A stretch of 64,000 nucleotides of DNA, taken from Bacteroidaceae bacterium (lineage in GTDB: Bacteria; Bacteroidota; Bacteroidia; Bacteroidales; Bacteroidaceae). Below, piece after piece: positions 34,334 through 42,405 of this stretch (positions within the stretch are counted from its first letter, which is position 1; each line of letters begins with the position of its first letter). The DNA is taken from positions 74,609 through 138,608 of the forward strand of contig CABIXF010000007.1 of assembly GCA_902362595.1 (NCBI GenBank), given 5' to 3'. Made by a program: the position numbers and the translations under genes. The notes beneath the pieces were generated by a model. That model searched no databases and was not told where the DNA came from. It saw only the letters and a list, made by a program, of their open reading frames with translations.

Positions 34334-36690
34334 CGAACAGAAAGAATACTCAGTCGGACCATACACTGCATGTCGGTGATTGGTTGCATATTGCGCTGGC
34401 AAACTGGAAGTGGTTTGTTCTGTCGCTCGTGGTATGTATGGGGGCGTCTTTTTGGTATATCAAGCGCTCGCCGGATATTTACAGCCGCTCGGCTTCCGTG
34501 CTGATTAAGGACGAGACCCGGGGGGCGCAACTGCCCAATGCCGCTTCTGCCTTTTCTGAAATGGATTTGTTGAACATCCAGAGTACGGTGGACAATGAGG
34601 TGCTGATTTTCAAGTCGAAGCGTCTGATGATAGAGGTCGCCCGGAAACTGAAGCTGGACATTTTTTATTCGGTCAAAGGCAAGTTCCGTGACTGGGACCT
34701 GTATACCACCAGTCCGGTGACGCTGACGTTCCCGGAGGCGCTGGAGACGTCTTCCTTTTCTTTCAAGGTGACACCGCTGAACGACAAGGAGGTGCTGCTG
34801 TCGGACTTCCCGGAAATGGAGGGAGTGAAACCGGTGGAGCAGATGAAGGTCCATTTGAACGATACGGTCGCAACTCCCGTAGGAAAACTGGTGGTGACGC
34901 CTACTCTCTATTACACACAGGACTATTATCAGGTGCCTGTCACTGTGAATAAGATGAACCTGGAGAAGGTGGGGATGGCCTACAATGCGGCCCTGCAGTC
35001 GATGGTGGCCAGCAAGACTTCCAGCATCATTCATCTGAGCATTTCCGACGTGTCGCCGCGAAGGGCGGAAGACATTCTCAACACACTGATAGATGTGTAC
35101 AACCAGGATGCCATCGACGACAAGAACCGGATTGCGGTGAATACGGCCAATTTCATCAACGAACGGCTGATTGTCATCGAACAGGAGCTGGGCGGGGTGG
35201 AATCGCAGATTGCCGATTACAAGAGCCAGCATAACCTGGCCGATATTTCCACGCAGACCGGCAGTTTCATGGAACGGTCCAACCGCTACCAGCAGGAAGG
35301 GGTGACGTTGGAGAACCAGCGTACGCTGGCCCTGTACATCCGCGACTACCTGGCCGACCCGGCCAAGTCGGGCGAGTTGATTCCTTCGAACACCGGTATC
35401 TCGGACGGTACCATCGAGCGGCAGATTATGGAGTACAATGAACTGATGTTGCAACGGGACAAGCTGATTGGAAACAGCAGCAACAAGAATCCGGTGGTGA
35501 TGGATATGAATAATTCACTGGCTTCCATGAAGCAAACAATTGTGCGTACGGTAGACAATCTGATTGCGGGCCTGGACATGAAAATCCAGAACATCCGCGG
35601 CGAAGAGGAACGGGCGATGAAGCGCATTGCCGCCGTGCCCAGCCAGCAGAAGTATGTGCTGTCGGTGGAACGCCAGCAGAAAATCAAGGAGTCGCTGTAT
35701 ATCTATCTGCTCAACAAGCGGGAGGAAAATGCGCTGACCAAATCCATTACGGAGAGCAATGCGCGCATCATCGATCCGGCCATGGGAAGCAGCGTGCCCG
35801 TATCGCCGAAGACACACCTCATCATGCTGGCCGGTTTTATGCTCGGCCTCTTGCTGCCTGCCTGTGTGCTGTTTGTGCTTCGTACCTCCGATACGAAGGT
35901 GAGGGGCAAGAAAGACCTGACCGATGTCCTTTCCATTCCTTTCCTGGGCGAGATTCCACGGCGTGAGAGAGAGAAAGGCGAAGGAAACCGGTCGGTGGTG
36001 GTCACGGAAGAGGGCAAGGATGCCGTATCGGAAGCGTTCCGCATCTTGCGTACGAACATGGCATTTATGAGCGGGGCGGCGGATGGAAAGCTGCAGACGC
36101 TGATGGTTACCTCGTTTCATGTGGGCGACGGAAAAACGTTTGTCTCTTCCAACCTTGCCATGACGCTGGCACTGGCCGGATACAAGGTGGTGCTGGTGGA
36201 CCTGGATATCCGGAAGGGGACGTTGAGCAAGCACATGGGAGGCTCTCAGCAAGTGGGAGTCACGAACTTCCTGGCCGGGACGGTAGACCGGGTGGACGAC
36301 TTGCTGATGCCTTCGGGCTGCCACGAGAACCTGAGTCTGGTATGCAAGGGACCCGTACCGCCGAATCCGTCGGAACTGTTGCTGAATGCGCGGCTGAACG
36401 TCCTGATACGTCACCTCAAGGAGAGGTTTGACTACGTGATTCTGGACAATGTGCCGTCTCACATGGTGGCCGATGCTCTGATTGTCAACCGTGTGGCCGA
36501 CCTGACTCTTTATGTCATCAGGGCGGGAGGTATGGACCGGAGGCAACTGCCCGAAATAGAGTTGCTGCACACCGAACACAAGTTGAAGAACATGGCACTG
36601 GTGCTCAATGGAGTGAACCGACAGCGGGACAGTTACGGTTATTACGGTTATTACGGGTATTACCAGTATGGCTACAAGGAAGAGAAATAG
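34330..36690 (+). CDS. Capsule chain-length regulator/tyrosine autokinase (Wzc-like)
   Basis: The 786-residue protein has a Wzz domain between two membrane helices (about residues 30-50 and 500-520), a long coiled periplasmic region, then a BY-kinase domain with Walker A VGDGKT (598-603), Walker A' VVLVDLDIR (about 620-628) and a tyrosine-rich C-terminal tail. It controls polymer length by cycling phosphorylation of the tail. ATG 34330 gives the ATGA overlap with the preceding gene; a start at 34273 in the same frame lies inside that gene. No Wzb-type phosphatase is seen in the operon. Confidence 0.93.
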   Translation: MTNRKNTQSDHTLHVGDWLHIALANWKWFVLSLVVCMGASFWYIKRSPDIYSRSASVLIKDETRGAQLPNAASAFSEMDLLNIQSTVDNEVLIFKSKRLMIEVARKLKLDIFYSVKGKFRDWDLYTTSPVTLTFPEALETSSFSFKVTPLNDKEVLLSDFPEMEGVKPVEQMKVHLNDTVATPVGKLVVTPTLYYTQDYYQVPVTVNKMNLEKVGMAYNAALQSMVASKTSSIIHLSISDVSPRRAEDILNTLIDVYNQDAIDDKNRIAVNTANFINERLIVIEQELGGVESQIADYKSQHNLADISTQTGSFMERSNRYQQEGVTLENQRTLALYIRDYLADPAKSGELIPSNTGISDGTIERQIMEYNELMLQRDKLIGNSSNKNPVVMDMNNSLASMKQTIVRTVDNLIAGLDMKIQNIRGEEERAMKRIAAVPSQQKYVLSVERQQKIKESLYIYLLNKREENALTKSITESNARIIDPAMGSSVPVSPKTHLIMLAGFMLGLLLPACVLFVLRTSDTKVRGKKDLTDVLSIPFLGEIPRREREKGEGNRSVVVTEEGKDAVSEAFRILRTNMAFMSGAADGKLQTLMVTSFHVGDGKTFVSSNLAMTLALAGYKVVLVDLDIRKGTLSKHMGGSQQVGVTNFLAGTVDRVDDLLMPSGCHENLSLVCKGPVPPNPSELLLNARLNVLIRHLKERFDYVILDNVPSHMVADALIVNRVADLTLYVIRAGGMDRRQLPEIELLHTEHKLKNMALVLNGVNRQRDSYGYYGYYGYYQYGYKEEK
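36633..36668 (+). repeat. Four 9-base repeats encoding the tyrosine tail of the Wzc-like kinase
   Basis: Four near-identical 9-base units (TTACGGTTA twice, then two variants) encode the repeated YGY/GYY tail. Slippage here could change the number of phosphorylatable tyrosines without shifting the frame. Confidence 0.75.
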
Positions 36691-36709
36691 ATAGGAAGAG
36701 GAACTGGAT

Positions 36710-37774
36710 ATGGAGGAAAGCATCAGGGAGGCTTTTCTGGAATTGCTGCGGTCTGGTTTGTGGGGACACGAGCCGGACTTCCGCTGTTTGGAAGGGCTGG
36801 GTGAAGCAGACTGGCAGCAGATTTTCAGAATGGCCGGCAAACAGACCGTCATCGGGGTCTGCATACAGGCTGTGTTCCGTCTGCCGGAGGCGGACAGACC
36901 CCCGCAGGCCGTGCTGTGGAAATGGATAGGGCAGAACCTCTATGTAGAAGCCAGAAGCCGGAAAATGCTGGAAGTATGGAGGGAGATTGATGCGCTGTTT
37001 GTCCGCGAGGGCATTCAACCCGTTCTGATGAAAGGCTTGTCGGTGGGATGCTGTTATGCAAAGCCCCTGTCACGGCAGGCAGGTGACATCGACCTCTTTA
37101 TTCCCGAAGGTTTTGACAAGGCTTTGGAACTGGTGAGAAGATGGGGATGTCCGATTGACCACAAGACGCACCATGACAGTTTCGACTATCAGGGGGTACA
37201 TATCGAGTTGCACCCGCGCATGGTGGTTACCTCCAACCGGGTGGGGATGGAATGCATGGCGATGGTCGAAACGCTGGACGGGGTCACGCTCAGGGTACCG
37301 GATGCTCAAATGGGAAGTCTGCTGCTGTTGTCGCATGCCGCCCGGCATTTTCTGATTGGAGGAATCGGCTACCGTTATTTGTGCGACTGGGCAGCCTATT
37401 TGAATCACTACCATGCATATATCGACACGGACAGGGTGTGTCGCGAGCTTCGGAAGATGGGACTGGCTCATTTCGTGGCCGACTTCACCGAAGTGGCACA
37501 CCGGGAACTGGGGCTTTCGTTCGACGGAATCGACCGGTGGCGGAAGGGAGCCAGAGAAAAGTATGTCCGGAGGATGTCGGCAGAACTGACAGCACACGGC
37601 GATTTTGGTGCCGTAAATTTCAAGAAGACAACCGGCCGGGGAACGAAAGACCGGCTGCAGTTGGTGTGGAGCATCGTCCGGCGGAGGCACTATTGGCCGA
37701 GGATGTTCTGGAAGAAATTCCCGCTGTTTCTATACAGCCGGATAAAGGTCCGCCTCAAGGGACTGAAGGACTGA
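36710..37774 (+). CDS. Nucleotidyltransferase-fold protein, PF14907-like
   Basis: The 354-residue protein shows the PF14907 (NTP_transf_5) pattern: PVLMKGLSVGCCYAKPLSRQ followed by AGDIDLFIPE, the Gly/Asp nucleotidyltransferase signature, and a later HIELHPRMV. Such proteins sit with HprK-like kinases and PqqD domains in peptide-modifying and exopolysaccharide loci; all three are in this operon. Its substrate is unknown. It is the last gene, 20 bases after the Wzc-like gene and just before a strong terminator. Confidence 0.82.
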   Translation: MEESIREAFLELLRSGLWGHEPDFRCLEGLGEADWQQIFRMAGKQTVIGVCIQAVFRLPEADRPPQAVLWKWIGQNLYVEARSRKMLEVWREIDALFVREGIQPVLMKGLSVGCCYAKPLSRQAGDIDLFIPEGFDKALELVRRWGCPIDHKTHHDSFDYQGVHIELHPRMVVTSNRVGMECMAMVETLDGVTLRVPDAQMGSLLLLSHAARHFLIGGIGYRYLCDWAAYLNHYHAYIDTDRVCRELRKMGLAHFVADFTEVAHRELGLSFDGIDRWRKGAREKYVRRMSAELTAHGDFGAVNFKKTTGRGTKDRLQLVWSIVRRRHYWPRMFWKKFPLFLYSRIKVRLKGLKD

Positions 37775-37780
37775 CAGACG

Positions 37781-37829
37781 AAAATGACGTGTGGCTATCG
37801 GAAAAGGATTGCCACACGTCATTTTTGTT
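37781..37829. terminator. Bidirectional terminator: capsule operon and PUL
   Basis: A perfect 15-base stem (37781-37795 with 37811-37825) ends in a T run on the plus strand and starts with A on the other side. It separates the capsule operon from the minus-strand sulfatase gene. Confidence 0.92.
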
Positions 37830-37854
37830 TGGAGGAAACTTATGCCTCGGGAGG

Positions 37855-39399
37855 TTATTCAATTTCGTCCGGCCAAGGGCAGGGCTTTCCCGTCTTTTTG
37901 AACGACGGACGCTGGGCACCCGAACTGCGGAGGAACTCTCCGAGGTTGGCCGAGAGGGCTTTCACTACCTCCGGATGCTGCTGGGCCAGGTTGTGCTGTT
38001 CGCTGATGTCGGCCGGGATGTCATAGAGTTCCTTCTTCCCCGTTTCGTAGAAATAAATCAGTTTCCATTTTCCCTGACGCACGGTGCAGGTGGCGCCGAT
38101 GCCCGGGCCTTGTTCGCCCCACAGGTTCGGACAGTTCCAGTAGAGGCTTCTGCCTTCCGACGGGTCGCCGGTCTGCTTGAGCAGGGGTACGAAGCTCACG
38201 CCGTCCACGGTCTGCGGCACTTTCCAGTCGGTGATGCCGGCCATTTCGAGGATGGTAGGATAGTAGTCTTCGATGATGACGTACTTGTCGCAGCGGGTAT
38301 TGGGTTTCGTCACGCCCGGCCAGCTCACAATCATCGGTTCGCGAATACCGCCCTCGTAGGCCGAGCCTTTTCCGCAGGTGAGGGGCGCATTCTGCGTGTA
38401 GAGCGGTTCGTCTCTCCATTCCTTGCCGGTAGCATATCCGCCGTTGTCACCGCAGAACAGGATGATGGTGTTATCCGCCTCACCGTTCTTCTCCAGCCAG
38501 TCCATGATGTCGCCCAGGCTCTTATCCATGCCTTCGATGAGGGACGCATAAGCCGCCTCCTTGTCCGACATGCCTTTCTTCTTGTACTTGTCGAAGAAGC
38601 GCACGTCCTTGTCAATTGGGATGTGGATGGCATAGTGCGACATATAGAGGTAGAACGGCTGGTTGTAAGCCTTGGCCTTGTCGAGGGCCTTCAGGGCTTC
38701 CTGCGTCAAGGCCTCGGTAATGAACGTGCCCGTCTTCCAGTAGTGCTCCAGTCCCGGCACCGACATGAGCGAGGTGGGGTTTCCCTTGTCGTCGTGTCCG
38801 TAGCTCAGTTCGCTCAGGTACGTGGCCAGTCCCCCCGCCGCATGTCCGGCGATGTTCGTCTCGAAGCCGAAGTGGCAGGGATTCTCTCCCGGGGTGTCGA
38901 TGGCCCCCCAGTGCGCCTTTCCGCAGTGGATGGTGTGGTAGCCGCTGTCTTTGAGGAACTGCACGAACGACTTGGCCACGAAGGTGTGGTTCGTGCCTTC
39001 CACCTGCGCGATGCCGTTGTAGTTCCAGTCGGGCAGTTGCAGCACGTCGCTCTGGGCGTCAGTAGTCTTGTCCTTCTGCAAGGTCCAGTTGGTCACCCGG
39101 TGACGGGCGGCGTTGGCTCCGGTCATCAGGCTGCAGCGTGTGGGCGAGCTGATGCTGGAGGCGTAGGCCTGGGTGAACATCATTCCCTGGCGGGCCAGAC
39201 GTTCCATGTTGGGAGTTTCGTAACGCTCGTTGTACATGGTCTTCTGTGTCCAGAAAGGCAGGGAAGTGTCCTGCCATCCCATGTCGTCCACTAGGAAGAA
39301 GATGATGTTCGGGCGCGGGTCGGGACGGTCGTTGGCCATGGCATTCAGCGGGGAAAGAATGGGAGCCAGTCCCAGGAGTGCGAGTAGATTTTTGTTCAT
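37855..39399 (-). CDS. S1-family sulfatase (serine type)
   Basis: The 514-residue enzyme has an export signal (about residues 1-22), the metal-binding NIIFFLVDDMGWQD, and the formylglycine motif S-x-P-x-R as SSPTR (Ser84 to Arg88), so Ser84 would be converted to formylglycine by an anaerobic sulfatase-maturating enzyme encoded elsewhere. LFCGDNGGYATG and EGGIREPMIVSWPG complete the family. It removes sulfate esters from a glycan in the periplasm. It is the last gene of the PUL operon, 16 bases after the fucosidase. Confidence 0.93.
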   Translation of the reverse strand: MNKNLLALLGLAPILSPLNAMANDRPDPRPNIIFFLVDDMGWQDTSLPFWTQKTMYNERYETPNMERLARQGMMFTQAYASSISSPTRCSLMTGANAARHRVTNWTLQKDKTTDAQSDVLQLPDWNYNGIAQVEGTNHTFVAKSFVQFLKDSGYHTIHCGKAHWGAIDTPGENPCHFGFETNIAGHAAGGLATYLSELSYGHDDKGNPTSLMSVPGLEHYWKTGTFITEALTQEALKALDKAKAYNQPFYLYMSHYAIHIPIDKDVRFFDKYKKKGMSDKEAAYASLIEGMDKSLGDIMDWLEKNGEADNTIILFCGDNGGYATGKEWRDEPLYTQNAPLTCGKGSAYEGGIREPMIVSWPGVTKPNTRCDKYVIIEDYYPTILEMAGITDWKVPQTVDGVSFVPLLKQTGDPSEGRSLYWNCPNLWGEQGPGIGATCTVRQGKWKLIYFYETGKKELYDIPADISEQHNLAQQHPEVVKALSANLGEFLRSSGAQRPSFKKTGKPCPWPDEIE

Positions 39400-39415
39400 A
39401 ATATGTTTTTTTAGA

Positions 39416-40819
39416 TTAATCAGTTACGTGATACACACTAAAGTTTCGGATGAGAGGTTCTGCGGTACATTCCTCCACCACCAGCCGGAAGGATTGGGCT
39501 TCGACGGCAGGGAAGGATTCGATGCGCTTGTGTCCCACGGAAGAGCCTTTGGCCACGGTGGTCCACTTGCCGTTCACCTTTGCTTCCACCCGGTAGGCCC
39601 GGATGCGTTCGCCGCCGTTCAGGTCTTCCTGAATCTGGTAGTAGTTCACGGGTTGCGCCTTGTCGAGCGAGAGCGACAACCGCTTCTTTCCAGTGGCCGA
39701 AGTGGCTGCCAGCGGCTGGCCGAAACGGCGGTTGATTTCCGCGCCCCATTCCTTCAGACGGCGTACGTCGCCCTCCGGAATCAGACCGTCGGGGTTGGGA
39801 GTGAGTCCCACCATCAGCGTGGCGTTGCGGCCCACCGATTTCTCGTACATCTCCATCAGGTTTTCCAGCGGATAGACTGCCTTGTCGTCATCGCCCGGTT
39901 CCCAGAACCATTCGTGGCGTCCGTTGTAGCCGCGCAGGGGCGTGTCGGCCATGGCTGGCACCCAGTACTTGCCGTCGGGGTCGCCGTGGGCCAGCAGTTT
40001 GTTGTGGTCGGCCACGCCGTCGGTGGCGTTGCTGTGGCTGTACGGGTAGGGGAAGCTCGACCAGCAGGGATAGCCTACGGTACCGCTTTCCGAACCACCC
40101 CAGCGCAGGTCGGCCCGGTTCACGTTATGATAGAACAGGCAGTCGGGCTGGTATTCGTTCACGATGGGTTCCACGTCGGGGCCCAAGCCTTTCGGGTCGT
40201 CGGCACCCCCGTCGAACCAAATCATGAAGAGGTCGCCGTAGCGGGTGCAGAGTTCCTTCACCATCTTTTCGCACAGTCGCTTGTACCATGCCTGACGGTT
40301 GCGGGCAAACTCGCCTTCGCCCTCCGCCTTGAAGTTGTGGATGCCCAGCAGGGAGTTCCAGCGGATGCCGATGTAGATGCCCGGCTGCAAGCCGTACTTG
40401 CGGCAGGAGTTCACGAAGTCGCGCACGATGTCGCCTTTTCCGTCGCGCCATTTCACGGCCTTCAGGCAGTAGGGGTTCACGTCGCTCTGCCACAGTCCGA
40501 AGCCCGTCTCGTGGGTGGCGGTCAGGATGGCAAACTTGGCGCCGGCCGCCTTGGCCGACTGAATCCACTGGTCGGTGTCGAGGTGGTCGGGATGGAAGAT
40601 GTTGTAGTCTTCAATCGGGTTGATACGGTTGTTGCCTTGTCCGTACACCTGTCCGTCGAACACGTGCAGGTCGTAGTGGAATACCACGCCCAGTTCAGCC
40701 TCGTGCCATTTCATCTGGCGGGGAGCTGGTTTCGGTCCTTCGGGTTCGGTGTTTCGGGCATGAACGGCTGCACCGCAGGTGGCGAGCAGCATCAGTAGGG
40801 TAAAGAGTGTTTTTTTCAT
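39416..40819 (-). CDS. Alpha-L-fucosidase, GH29 family
   Basis: The 467-residue enzyme has a signal peptide (1-22), LGVVFHYDLHVFDG, ATHETGFGLWQSD, the nucleophile region LFMIWFDGGADDP (Asp203) and a C-terminal beta domain. GH29 enzymes release terminal alpha-L-fucose by a retaining mechanism. ATG 40819 is chosen over the TTG at 40825, which overlaps the upstream sulfatase stop. Two sulfatases flank it, so the target fucose is probably on, or next to, a sulfated sugar. Confidence 0.92.
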   Translation of the reverse strand: MKKTLFTLLMLLATCGAAVHARNTEPEGPKPAPRQMKWHEAELGVVFHYDLHVFDGQVYGQGNNRINPIEDYNIFHPDHLDTDQWIQSAKAAGAKFAILTATHETGFGLWQSDVNPYCLKAVKWRDGKGDIVRDFVNSCRKYGLQPGIYIGIRWNSLLGIHNFKAEGEGEFARNRQAWYKRLCEKMVKELCTRYGDLFMIWFDGGADDPKGLGPDVEPIVNEYQPDCLFYHNVNRADLRWGGSESGTVGYPCWSSFPYPYSHSNATDGVADHNKLLAHGDPDGKYWVPAMADTPLRGYNGRHEWFWEPGDDDKAVYPLENLMEMYEKSVGRNATLMVGLTPNPDGLIPEGDVRRLKEWGAEINRRFGQPLAATSATGKKRLSLSLDKAQPVNYYQIQEDLNGGERIRAYRVEAKVNGKWTTVAKGSSVGHKRIESFPAVEAQSFRLVVEECTAEPLIRNFSVYHVTD

Positions 40820-40821
40820 AT

Positions 40822-42279
40822 TCAATGTGTCAAGTATTTTACAAACGGGTCATGGGTCTTTCCGAGCCATTGGATGAGGGTCTGGCGCAACGAATCGCAG
40901 CGGGCCGGCTGGCTTTCCGCCACGTTGTGCAGCTGGCCGGGGTCGGTGGTCCGGTCGTACAGCCAGGTCTGCGTCACTTTCCCTTTCTGCACATCCACCA
41001 CGTAGGTGTAGCGGGCGGTACGGATGCCGCGTCGTCCGGAAGTGGGGTCGGAGGGTTCGCAGTAGTAATAAGGCTGGAAAGCGTCTTCGGGTGTCTGAAT
41101 CTGTTCCTGCAGGAAATACCGGCTCCAGTCGTGCGTCTGCACGGTGGACGGAATCTCCGCCTTCCTTCCCATCAGCGAGAGCAGGGTAGGATACAGGTCG
41201 GCAAAGGCCACGGGCAGGTCGCTCCGTTGCGGATGGAGTCTGCCTTTCCAGCAGCATATCATCGGGATGCGCATCGCTTCCTCATAGAACACGTTCTTGC
41301 CTTCCACTCCGTGTCCGCCCATGCAGACGCCGTGGTCGGACGTGAAGACGAGGAGGGTATTCTCAAACAGTCCGCAGTCTTTCAGGGCCTGTACGATGCG
41401 TCCCACCTGTTCGTCCACTCCGGTGATGCAGGCGTAGTAGTTGCGGATATTCGCCCGGAAATAGTCGCCTTCGGGAGTTCCTTTCTCTGGAATATACGGT
41501 TTCTGCCGGGCCAGTGCTTCCACGTCGAGCGAGTCGTACAGCCGTTTGTAGGCATCGGGTACCAGCTCGTAGCCCGTGTGCGGGGGATTCATGGAAACCA
41601 CCAGGGCAAAGGGGCGGTCGGACTGCACGCTTTCCGTGCGGATGAACTCGATGGCGCGGTCGGCTTCGTAGGCCGGCCCCCACTGGTCCACGTAGTGGAA
41701 CTCGTCTCTGCCCGCCAAGGTATCCCAGTACATCGGATGCAGGTGGTTGTCATAGGTGCCGTAGGCCATCCACCGGTCGAAACCGTGGCGGCGTTCGGGC
41801 GGGCACCATTCGTTCCAGGCCACTGCCCCCCGGTTGTTGGAGGTGTCCACGTAGGGAGGATGCGGCGCGTCGAGGTGCCATTTGCCGATGTAGGCTGTGG
41901 CATATCCCGCCTGCTTCAGCACGTCGCTCCAGCAGACCGCTTCGGTAGAAAGCTCCACCCCGTAGGGCGTGTTCAGCGAATTGCAGTTGCCCGTCACCCC
42001 GTTGGCCATGGGATACATGCCCGTCATGAGCATGGCCCGGGCGGGTGAGGATACCGGATAGCTGCTCACGGCCTCCGTGAAGAGGATGCCTTCGCTCGCC
42101 AGCTGGTCCAGATGAGGAGTCTGCACTGGCTCCTGTTGCAGGCAGCCCAGCGCATCGCCCCGGAACTGGTCGGCCATGATGAAGACCAGGTTGGGCCGCG
42201 AGGGGTTACCCTGCGCGAACGCAGCCAGCGGAAGTGCGGCCAGTGCGGCGGAAGTGTAGAGTAGGTGTGTCAGTTTCAT
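40822..42279 (-). CDS. S1-family sulfatase (serine type)
   Basis: The 485-residue enzyme has a signal peptide (1-23), NLVFIMADQFRGDALGC as metal site, and the motif SSPAR (Ser77 to Arg81) for a formylglycine made from serine. KWHLDAPHPP and TSDHGVCMGGHGVEGKN are further S1 features. ATG 42279 is set by the signal peptide; the frame is open 30 codons further. The sequence is quite unlike the other sulfatase here, so the two probably cut different sulfate positions. Confidence 0.93.
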   Translation of the reverse strand: MKLTHLLYTSAALAALPLAAFAQGNPSRPNLVFIMADQFRGDALGCLQQEPVQTPHLDQLASEGILFTEAVSSYPVSSPARAMLMTGMYPMANGVTGNCNSLNTPYGVELSTEAVCWSDVLKQAGYATAYIGKWHLDAPHPPYVDTSNNRGAVAWNEWCPPERRHGFDRWMAYGTYDNHLHPMYWDTLAGRDEFHYVDQWGPAYEADRAIEFIRTESVQSDRPFALVVSMNPPHTGYELVPDAYKRLYDSLDVEALARQKPYIPEKGTPEGDYFRANIRNYYACITGVDEQVGRIVQALKDCGLFENTLLVFTSDHGVCMGGHGVEGKNVFYEEAMRIPMICCWKGRLHPQRSDLPVAFADLYPTLLSLMGRKAEIPSTVQTHDWSRYFLQEQIQTPEDAFQPYYYCEPSDPTSGRRGIRTARYTYVVDVQKGKVTQTWLYDRTTDPGQLHNVAESQPARCDSLRQTLIQWLGKTHDPFVKYLTH

Positions 42280-42326
42280 AATCAATAAATATCCCCGGAG
42301 GGTGGCAAATGAATGTCGTTCAAACG

Positions 42327-42371
42327 AAAAAGTGTGCCAAAGATAGGAAAAACACCTCATCCTTGGCACAC
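42327..42371 (-). terminator. susD terminator with an embedded promoter box
   Basis: On the minus strand GTGTGCCAA/TTGGCACAC (42363-42371 with 42332-42340) forms a perfect stem followed by five T. TATCTTTG (42338-42345, minus), a -7 match, lies in the loop and 3' arm and faces the sulfatase gene at 42279. The rest of the gap 42280-42405 holds no gene. Confidence 0.75.
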
Positions 42372-42405
42372 CAATTTCTATAATAGATTTAAAAGAATTC
42401 TATCA

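Noticed and set aside
37252..39294. Long plus-strand open frame across the nucleotidyltransferase gene end and a sulfatase gene
   Set aside because: It crosses a strong bidirectional terminator and runs antisense to a sulfatase with complete motifs.
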